Shown piece after piece: positions 1 to 4,815 of a DNA stretch of 7,923 nt (the first letter of the stretch is position 1; each line of letters opens with the position of its first letter). Below the pieces are notes generated by a model, which saw only the letters and a list, made by a program, of their open reading frames with translations, ran no database searches and was not told the DNA's origin. The translations under genes were made by a program, and so were the position numbers. This DNA comes from an uncultured Collinsella sp. (GTDB lineage: Bacteria > Actinomycetota > Coriobacteriia > Coriobacteriales > Coriobacteriaceae): positions 1 through 7,923 of the forward strand of contig CAUAJB010000075.1 of NCBI GenBank assembly GCA_958429225.1, given 5' to 3'.

Positions 1-55
1 AACCCTGGACCTTGGGATTAAGAGTCCCCTGCTCTACCAACTGAGCTAACGACCC
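1..55 (-). tRNA. tRNA-Lys (CTT), 3' part cut off by window edge
   Basis: Read on the minus strand, the gene begins GGGTCGTTAGCTCAGTTGG at position 55, which is the usual bacterial tRNA-Lys acceptor and D-arm sequence. The anticodon arm is a GGGGA/TCCCA-type stem around the loop CTCTTAA, giving anticodon CTT, which reads AAG lysine codons. The sequence runs out in the T arm, so the 3' acceptor strand and any encoded CCA cannot be seen. It lies 22 nt downstream of tRNA-His on the same strand and is probably co-transcribed with it. Confidence 0.95.
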
Positions 56-77
56 GATATCAACACGAAGCAAGAAC

Positions 78-155
78 TGGGGTGGGTAAAGGGACTCGAA
101 CCCTCGACCTACGGGACCACAACCCGTCGCTCTAGCCAACTGAGCTACACCCACC
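78..155 (-). tRNA. tRNA-His (GTG), complete, with encoded CCA
   Basis: On the minus strand the cloverleaf is complete. The acceptor stem GTGGGTG pairs with TACCCAC. The D arm starts GCTCAGTTGG. The anticodon stem ACGGG/CCCGT encloses TTGTGGT, giving anticodon GTG for histidine. The T arm is GAGGG-TTCGAGT-CCCTT. The extra 5' G at position 155 faces the discriminator C at 81; this G(-1):C73 pair is the known histidyl-tRNA synthetase identity element and is encoded here. The terminal CCA is encoded at 80-78. It precedes tRNA-Lys in what looks like one short transcript. Confidence 0.97.
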
Positions 156-181
156 GTGTCCTGTGCGCTTCGCGCTCGACT

Positions 182-210
182 ATTATTGCAAGGAACGCCA
201 CGTGATGCAA
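182..210 (-). promoter_or_regulatory. Candidate promoter of the tRNA-His/tRNA-Lys transcript
   Basis: Read on the minus strand there is TTGCAT (210-205), a 17-nt spacer, then AATAAT (187-182). The -10 element matches five of six positions of the sigma-70-type consensus; the -35 element matches only three. It lies 27 nt before the mature 5' end of tRNA-His. The segment between them carries a small GCGC-GAA-GCGC hairpin. It has the same TTGCAW-17-nAATAAT style as the promoter at 4642-4670. Inferred from sequence and spacing only. Confidence 0.6.
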
Positions 211-217
211 GCCCCAA

Positions 218-315
218 TTTTCAAGAATTTTGAAAAGAGTCTTTCGAGACCATTTCGAGCAAATCCCACCGGTTTCATAGGAGTAAACTTGCCCCACTGC
301 AAATGCTCGAAAGGA
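218..315 (+). promoter_or_regulatory. Leader of the aminotransferase gene with inverted repeats; no clear promoter
   Basis: This AT-richer stretch holds three small structures. TTTTCAA (218-224) and TTGAAAA (230-236) form a 7-bp inverted repeat. GTCT-TTCG-AGAC (239-250) is a UUCG-loop hairpin. TTTCGAGCA (253-261) is complementary to TGCTCGAAA (304-312), whose end overlaps the ribosome-binding site AAAGGA at 310-315. TTTCGAG also recurs at 242 and 253, 11 bp apart. I could not find a convincing -35/-10 pair for the plus strand, so the transcription start is unknown. The inverted repeats could be operator half-sites or an RNA fold limiting ribosome access; neither is shown. Confidence 0.35.
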
Positions 316-320
316 CCGTC

Positions 321-1502
321 ATGAAAGAACTCTCCAACCGCACGGCAACGTTTACCGATTCGGTCATCCGCCGCATGACACGCATCTCCAATAAGTACGG
401 CGCTGTCAATCTCTCGCAGGGCTTCCCTGACTTCGATCCCCCAGCGCAGCTGCTCGATAGCCTCAGCACCATCGCCACCGACCCCAAGCCGCTTTACCAC
501 CAGTACTCCATCACCTGGGGCTCCCAGGCCATGCGTGAGGCGCTTGCCGCCAAGCAGGAGCATTTTATGGGCATGTCGGTAAACCCCAACGAGAATATCG
601 TAGTCACCTGCGGCTCCACCGAGGCCATGATGGCCGCCATGATGACGGTTACGAACCCCGGAGACAAGGTCGTCATCTTCTCGCCGTTCTACGAGAACTA
701 CGGCGCCGACACGATCCTTTCGGGTGCCGAGCCTATCTACGTGCCGCTCAACCCGCCCACATTCGACTTTGACCGCGAGACACTCGAGGCGGCCTTCCGC
801 GACAACGACCCCAAGGCCATCGTCCTGTGCAACCCTTCCAACCCTTGCGGCAAGGTCTTTACGCGCGAGGAGCTCACCTTTATCGCCGACCTCTGCAAAA
901 AGTACGACACCTACTGCATCACCGACGAGGTGTACGAGCACATCGTCTACGCGCCCCACGAGCACGTCTATATGGCCACGCTGCCCGGCATGTTCGAGCG
1001 AACCATCAGCTGCAGCTCGCTGTCCAAAACGTACTCCATCACCGGCTGGCGTCTGGGCTACACCATTGCCCCGGCCCAGATCACCGAGCGCATCAAGAAG
1101 GTCCACGACTTCCTCACCGTGGGTGCCGCCGCTCCCCTGCAGGAAGCTGTCGTCACCGCCCTCAACTTCGACGACAGCTATTACCAGGAGGTCCTCGACC
1201 TCTACACCGCCAAGCGCGACCTGTTCTGCCAGGGGCTCGATAGCATCGGTCTTGAGCATAACGTGCCGCAGGGCGCCTACTACGTCATGATGGACATCTC
1301 TGAGTTTGGCTATGACAGCGACCTCGAATTCTGCGAGGACCTCGCATCCAAGGTGGGCGTGGGCGCCGTGCCCGGCTCGAGCTTCTTCCGCGAGCCCGTC
1401 AACCATCTGATTCGTTTCCACTTTGCCAAGCGGGACGAGACGCTTAACGCGGCACTGGAGAACCTCAAGTCGCTACGTGATAAAATCAAGCCGCGCGGGT
1501 AA
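321..1502 (+). CDS. PLP-dependent class I/II aminotransferase
   Basis: This is a fold-type I PLP enzyme of about 393 residues, the usual length for the family, acting in the cytosol to transfer an amino group from an amino acid to a 2-oxo acid. The N-terminal segment VNLSQGFPDF resembles the kynurenine/methionine (YbdL-like) aminotransferase branch. PLP-site residues follow in family order: NPSNPCGK with Asn174, ITDEVYEH with Asp202 and Tyr205, SLSKTYSITGWRLGY with the Schiff-base Lys236, and the substrate-carboxylate Arg365 in HLIRFHF. I chose the ATG at 321 because AAAGGA sits 5 nt before it. An in-frame ATG at 303 has only a distant AGGAG (19 nt) and would place the 321 ribosome site inside the gene. 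The gene is divergent from the tRNAs and ends in its own terminator, so it is probably monocistronic. Substrate is not decided by sequence: aspartate, aromatic amino acids, methionine and kynurenine are all possible. Confidence 0.93.
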   Translation: MKELSNRTATFTDSVIRRMTRISNKYGAVNLSQGFPDFDPPAQLLDSLSTIATDPKPLYHQYSITWGSQAMREALAAKQEHFMGMSVNPNENIVVTCGSTEAMMAAMMTVTNPGDKVVIFSPFYENYGADTILSGAEPIYVPLNPPTFDFDRETLEAAFRDNDPKAIVLCNPSNPCGKVFTREELTFIADLCKKYDTYCITDEVYEHIVYAPHEHVYMATLPGMFERTISCSSLSKTYSITGWRLGYTIAPAQITERIKKVHDFLTVGAAAPLQEAVVTALNFDDSYYQEVLDLYTAKRDLFCQGLDSIGLEHNVPQGAYYVMMDISEFGYDSDLEFCEDLASKVGVGAVPGSSFFREPVNHLIRFHFAKRDETLNAALENLKSLRDKIKPRG

Positions 1503-1527
1503 GGACGGCCCGGCAACTAAAGCAACC

Positions 1528-1570
1528 AAAGAAGCCCCGCACCGCCCGCCACGTTGCGAGGCTTCTTTTT
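1528..1570 (+). terminator. Rho-independent terminator of the aminotransferase gene
   Basis: AAAGAAGCC (1528-1536) pairs with GGCTTCTTT (1560-1568), and the stem continues inward with CGCA/TGCG after one mismatch. The T run at 1566-1570 follows the 3' arm. It lies 25 nt after the stop codon. Confidence 0.85.
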
Positions 1571-1577
1571 ATAGCGC

Positions 1578-1605
1578 TTTCTTAAATGGTTTAGAGCCCT
1601 ATACT
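1578..1605 (+). promoter_or_regulatory. Candidate promoter of the ROK kinase gene
   Basis: TATACT at 1600-1605 matches the -10 consensus at five of six positions. The best -35 at 16 nt spacing is TTTCTT (1578-1583), which is weak. It lies directly after the preceding terminator, which implies independent transcription of the kinase. The ribosome-binding site GAGAGGA (1632-1638) is 5 nt before the ATG. Confidence 0.5.
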
Positions 1606-1643
1606 TTAGTCACGGAGCAACTCGTCCCAGAGAGAGGAATACT

Positions 1644-2534
1644 ATGGCAGAACAGCAGCTTATCGGAGCGCTCGAGGCCGGCGGCACCAAGATGGTCTGC
1701 GCCACGGGCTATGCAGACGGTACGGTCCTGGAGCGTGAGCAGATCGCGACCACGACCCCGCAGGAGACCGTTGAGGCCGTCAATGCATGGTTTGCCGACA
1801 AGGGCATCGCCGCGCTGGGCATCGGCGCCTTTGGCCCCACCGCAGTCAACCCTGCCTCGCCCCAATACGGCAAGATCCTGGAGACGCCCAAAACGGCATG
1901 GCGCTACTTTGACCTGCTGGGCACTATCCAAAACGAGCTCAATATCCCCTGCGGCTACGACACCGACGTCAACGTCGCCTGCCTGGGCGAGGTCACCTTT
2001 GGTTGCGCCCAGGGCCTCACTGACGTTGTGTATCTGACCATCGGCACCGGCGTGGGCGCCGGAGTGCTCTCGGGCGGTAAGCTCGTACACGGCATGATGC
2101 ATCCCGAGGCCGGCCACATCCTGGTCACGCGCGACCCGCGCGACACCATTGGCGAGCACAGCGCCTGCCCCTTCCACGACAATTGCCTCGAGGGTCTCAT
2201 CGCCGGCCCCGGCGTTAAAAAGCGCTGGGATGGCAAGAGCGCCGGAGACATGGCCGATGACCCGGAGGCCATGGACCTGCTCGCAGGCTATCTGGCACAG
2301 GCGCTCATGACCTACACGCTGTGCTACGCGCCGCAAAAGATCATCATCGGTGGCGGCGTGGCCGACCACACCCCCATCGTGCCGCTCGCGCGCAAGAAGT
2401 GCGCCGAGATGCTCAACGGTTATATCGTCACGCCCGAGGTCAACGACATCGATACCTATATTGTCAACAACAGCCTTGAGGGCAAGCAGGGCATCATGGG
2501 CTGCCTGGCCCTGGGCGCGCAGGCGCTTCAGTAA
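1644..2534 (+). CDS. ROK-family sugar kinase, fructokinase type
   Basis: This 296-residue protein has the length and motifs of single-domain ROK kinases, which phosphorylate sugars with ATP in the cytosol. The N-terminal GALEAGGTKM is the phosphate-binding loop of the ASKHA fold. Asp108 in DTDVNVA corresponds to the catalytic base of the family. LTIGTGVGAG (131-140) is the second phosphate-binding loop. HPEAGH (153-158) followed by CPFHDNCLEG (175-184) supplies the family's zinc site, probably His158, Cys175, His178 and Cys181. The CPFH..CLEG spacing, rather than the CxCGxxGC form of glucokinase and NagC-type ROK proteins, points to the ScrK/YdhR fructokinase branch, giving fructose 6-phosphate. 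There is no N-terminal helix-turn-helix, so it is an enzyme rather than a ROK repressor. GAGAGGA 5 nt before the ATG fixes the start. No sugar transporter or hydrolase is adjacent, so the physiological substrate cannot be read from context; mannose or glucose remain possible. Confidence 0.9.
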   Translation: MAEQQLIGALEAGGTKMVCATGYADGTVLEREQIATTTPQETVEAVNAWFADKGIAALGIGAFGPTAVNPASPQYGKILETPKTAWRYFDLLGTIQNELNIPCGYDTDVNVACLGEVTFGCAQGLTDVVYLTIGTGVGAGVLSGGKLVHGMMHPEAGHILVTRDPRDTIGEHSACPFHDNCLEGLIAGPGVKKRWDGKSAGDMADDPEAMDLLAGYLAQALMTYTLCYAPQKIIIGGGVADHTPIVPLARKKCAEMLNGYIVTPEVNDIDTYIVNNSLEGKQGIMGCLALGAQALQ

Positions 2535-2547
2535 CAGACGCACCCAC

Positions 2548-2600
2548 AGGGCGTGGCGCGCCCGGCAAATCCAACCTACGGAACGACGCCACCACGCCCT
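2548..2600 (+). other. Hairpin in the 3' untranslated region of the kinase gene
   Basis: AGGGCGTGG (2548-2556) is perfectly complementary to CCACGCCCT (2592-2600) across a 35-nt loop. No T tract follows on either strand, so it is not an intrinsic terminator by itself. It sits between the kinase stop codon and the bidirectional terminator. It could protect the 3' end of the mRNA or be incidental. Confidence 0.4.
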
Positions 2601-2617
2601 ATATAAGCCCTCTAATA

Positions 2618-2662
2618 AAAAAGGCCGCCTAGCACCAAGCATACGTCCTAGGCGGCCTTTTT
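2618..2662. terminator. Bidirectional terminator shared by the ROK kinase and VanZ genes
   Basis: AAAAAGGCCGCCTAG (2618-2632) and CTAGGCGGCCTTTTT (2648-2662) are perfect 15-bp inverted repeats around a 15-nt loop. Both strands therefore show a GC-rich stem followed by T residues, so it can stop the convergent transcripts from both sides. The minus-strand gene runs into it: the VanZ stop codon TAG occupies 2650-2648, and the last five codons lie in the right-hand arm. Confidence 0.93.
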
Positions 2663-3097
2663 GGCACATATGAGCGATCGTAGTAGATATCGGAGCACAA
2701 CGCCCGTTGCCGCTCCACAGCAGTCGATCATCACATCGGTGATCATGCCGGCGCGTCCCGGCACAAAGAGCTGAATCGTCTCGTCGATCGAAGGAATCAG
2801 CAGCAGGAACACCGCCGTGGGCAGCAGCACGTCAAAGGTGCGCCGGCCCTCAAAATCAAAGGCGTGCGTTGCCAAGATGCCGAGCACCATATACTCGGTA
2901 AAATGCGCGCACTTGCGAACAACAAAGTTGGTCACCCATTCATATGGAAGTCCCACGCCGTGCAGGAAACCGCGGATAGCTTCCATGACCGTTAGGCTCA
3001 GCGAGCCCGACCCCGAGCCGGGAACCAGCGAATTGCCCCAGATCAAGAGCGCCATCAGGCAGGTCACGACCGCCCATTTTCGATTGATCTTAACCAT
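2648..3097 (-). CDS. VanZ-family integral membrane protein
   Basis: The 149-residue protein has about four hydrophobic segments (roughly 8-24, 64-80, 88-104 and 122-140). It carries the VanZ-family polar signature: RKCAHFTEY (61-69, with Arg61, Lys62, His65 and Tyr69), then DETIQ (105-109), Arg115 and Asp121/Asp125. VanZ itself gives low-level teicoplanin resistance in enterococci by an unsettled mechanism. Most chromosomal homologues, like this one, are not in van clusters, and no vanH/A/X genes are visible, so resistance should not be assumed. The start ATG lies 7 nt after the stop of the upstream gene. A GGAGG (3114-3110) inside the end of that gene is 12 nt away, longer than ideal, which suggests translational coupling. 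The 3' end overlaps the terminator. Confidence 0.9.
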   Translation of the reverse strand: MVKINRKWAVVTCLMALLIWGNSLVPGSGSGSLSLTVMEAIRGFLHGVGLPYEWVTNFVVRKCAHFTEYMVLGILATHAFDFEGRRTFDVLLPTAVFLLLIPSIDETIQLFVPGRAGMITDVMIDCCGAATGVVLRYLLRSLICAKKAA

Positions 3098-3104
3098 GCA
3101 GAAG

Positions 3105-4505
3105 TTATGCCTCCGCGCGGAGCGGCGCGAAGCTGGCGGTACCGCCCTCGATAACGCTCAGGTAGGCACGGCCCGTACGCTTGGCGGTAGAGGACTGCAG
3201 GCGCTCGATCTCCTCCTCGAGGATCTGATTGACGCGCTCGTGACGACGGTTTTCCATAATGCCGGCGGCAATAGCCTCGGCCCGCTCGATGCTCTCGCGC
3301 GAGATACGGGCAGTATCCTCGGGGAACACAGCGCTGTGACGGCCGACATAGGCGGGGGCAGCAGGCTGAGGGGCAGCGACGGGAGCGGGGGCTGCAACAG
3401 GAGCAGGCTCGTCAATCTCATCCAGAATCGCGGTGGCGGCGGCCCACATGTCCTCGTGGCCCGAGTAATCAGCCATGGGGACATCAACCTCGAGTGAGGC
3501 ATCCGGAAGGTCGCCGGTGTCGATGCGATCTTGGGCATCAATCGATGCGGTGATGGCTGCAGGCTCATCGAGGTCATCGAAATCGATATCCGCGGCACCG
3601 GAGATGATAGGCATGCTGGCGAGGTTTACATTGTACGGCGCAGCCTCAGCCGCCTGCTGCTGGGCAGGAGCGCCCCACAGCGAGCTTTCGGCGGCACGGC
3701 GGGCGGCAACGGCCTCCTCGTCCGCGGCCATGGCTTCATCAACGTACGAATTGTCGGCAGAAGCGTTCGCGTCCGCCGAGGTAGCACTGTAGGCGTTATT
3801 GGCTGCCGCGTTGGCGACAAGTGCCACGAAAGCCGCCGTGCTGCCCGCAGGGGCGGCCTGGGAGCCAGATACGGCGCGTGCCGCGGCGGCGATGTCGTCG
3901 CGATTGAAGGAGCCGGTCTGCCCGCCGTTGGTGAGCTCGTCGATGGCGACTTGATAGACGTCGCGCGAGTGTGCAGGGTCGCAGCTCACCGGCGAATCGT
4001 CGTCGAGCATACTGTCGATCATGGACCAAGCCTCGGCCTCGTCCATGGCATCTGCGGCTCGAGCGATGGTAGGGACACCATCATCGGTATGACGGCGCTG
4101 GAACGCACCAGTCAGGCCGGAAAGGAATGCCGAGGTAGACTGCTCCGACTGAGCCTGAGAAGCAGAAGCGGTAGCATAAGGAGTCGCATCCTGCTGCTGA
4201 GCTGGAATCGAGGCGGTCTTGAACTCGCTTTGATGCTGATTGAGATTGGCGGCACCGCCCATGGCATCGGGCTGGAACAGACGCTCTTCACGCTGCGCAT
4301 GGTACTCGGAGATACCCAGCGAGGCGGCATAGATACCCACGCCCGCCACCGCGCCCACGGCGAAGGGAACCGCACCCGCCACGACCGTCTCGTTCACCGA
4401 CAAAAACGGTAGCGTCGCGGCATACATAACCACGGGAGCGGCAAGGCCGATCCCGCACGAAAGTCCGGCAAGGACTGCTCGTTGTGTTGCATCAGAAGAA
4501 GCCAT
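3105..4505 (-). CDS. Membrane-anchored hypothetical protein with long acidic, Ala-rich cytoplasmic region
   Basis: I do not recognise this 466-residue protein. Two glycine-rich hydrophobic segments (about 10-35 and 41-65) form a membrane hairpin. Arg9 before and Arg72/Arg75 after suggest both ends are cytoplasmic. Residues 66-365 are low-complexity, rich in Ala, Asp, Ser and Gln. A Pro-Ala linker (366-385) leads to a charged, probably helical tail (about 396-438, with EEEIERL) and a short end, YLSVIEGG. Two segments resemble each other: WSMIDSMLDD from Trp160 and WAAATAILDE from Trp354. The ATG at 4505 is chosen because GGGGAGAG lies just 3-5 nt upstream; an in-frame TTG at 4532 would add nine residues but has no better site. 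It leads a two-gene unit with VanZ, so an envelope-related role is possible. The mid-section resembles scaffold or adaptor proteins only in composition. No catalytic motif is visible. Confidence 0.85.
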   Translation of the reverse strand: MASSDATQRAVLAGLSCGIGLAAPVVMYAATLPFLSVNETVVAGAVPFAVGAVAGVGIYAASLGISEYHAQREERLFQPDAMGGAANLNQHQSEFKTASIPAQQQDATPYATASASQAQSEQSTSAFLSGLTGAFQRRHTDDGVPTIARAADAMDEAEAWSMIDSMLDDDSPVSCDPAHSRDVYQVAIDELTNGGQTGSFNRDDIAAAARAVSGSQAAPAGSTAAFVALVANAAANNAYSATSADANASADNSYVDEAMAADEEAVAARRAAESSLWGAPAQQQAAEAAPYNVNLASMPIISGAADIDFDDLDEPAAITASIDAQDRIDTGDLPDASLEVDVPMADYSGHEDMWAAATAILDEIDEPAPVAAPAPVAAPQPAAPAYVGRHSAVFPEDTARISRESIERAEAIAAGIMENRRHERVNQILEEEIERLQSSTAKRTGRAYLSVIEGGTASFAPLRAEA

Positions 4506-4641
4506 GAGCTCTCCCCATCTTCCAGCACCCAAATCGCATCATTCAGTTGGCTGCGCGAGAGAAGATGAAGCGGGGCTATGCCCCAAAGCAACGGTATATG
4601 GTTCGTTTCATCTGCGTTTTCCGTCGCGAAGCTTAAAAGCT

Positions 4642-4670
4642 ATTATGCGAAACCGCCCTGTCGATTGCAA
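4642..4670 (-). promoter_or_regulatory. Promoter of the hypothetical membrane protein-VanZ operon
   Basis: On the minus strand TTGCAA (4670-4665), a 17-nt spacer and CATAAT (4647-4642) match the sigma-70-type consensus at four and five positions. Transcription would start near 4635, leaving a leader of about 130 nt. The leader contains a tight GGGGC-ATA-GCCCC hairpin (4584-4572) and ends in the GGGGAGAG ribosome site. The region 4506-4743 holds no credible gene on either strand. Confidence 0.7.
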
Positions 4671-4743
4671 GCGACGATGTCGGATTGAAACGGGAAACCT
4701 GCTGCTTGCCAGTCTTATGGTCGATAACTGGCGCCGAGTGGCG

Positions 4744-4778
4744 ATATAAAAAGGGCCGAGGCGCAAGCCCCGACCCTT
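4744..4778 (-). terminator. Rho-independent terminator of rho
   Basis: Read on the minus strand, AAGGGTCGGGGC (4778-4767), loop TTGC and GCCTCGGCCCTT (4762-4751) pair over all 12 positions with two G-T wobbles, followed by TTTTTATA. The other strand has no T tract, so it works only for rho, 38 nt after its stop codon. It separates rho from the downstream membrane-protein operon. Confidence 0.93.
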
Positions 4779-4815
4779 CATCGCGCCGGCAATAACGCCG
4801 CGTGCGGTTGACGAC

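Noticed and set aside
303..320. Upstream ATG for the aminotransferase (six extra residues)
   Set aside because: The purine-rich AAAGGA sits 5 nt before the ATG at 321, whereas the nearest AGGAG to ATG 303 is 19 nt away.
183..1421. 412-codon minus-strand ORF opposite the aminotransferase
   Set aside because: It is the antisense shadow of a clear PLP enzyme with all catalytic residues. Its translation is Val/Gly/His-rich without a recognisable domain, as expected for antisense frames in GC-rich genes.
1599..2669. 356-codon minus-strand ORF opposite the ROK kinase
   Set aside because: It covers the kinase in antisense and crosses its promoter and both flanking terminators. It has no family motif.
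2648..3097. Glycopeptide-resistance cluster based on the VanZ gene
   Set aside because: No vanS/R/H/A/X/Y genes are present in the window, and VanZ homologues are common chromosomal genes.
3531..4412. 293-codon plus-strand ORF opposite the hypothetical membrane protein
   Set aside because: Arg/Gly/His-rich antisense translation without motif or ribosome site. The minus-strand frame has a promoter, a ribosome site, membrane segments and tight spacing to VanZ.
4506..4532. TTG start nine codons upstream for the hypothetical membrane protein
   Set aside because: The GGGGAGAG ribosome site lies inside that extension, immediately before the ATG at 4505.
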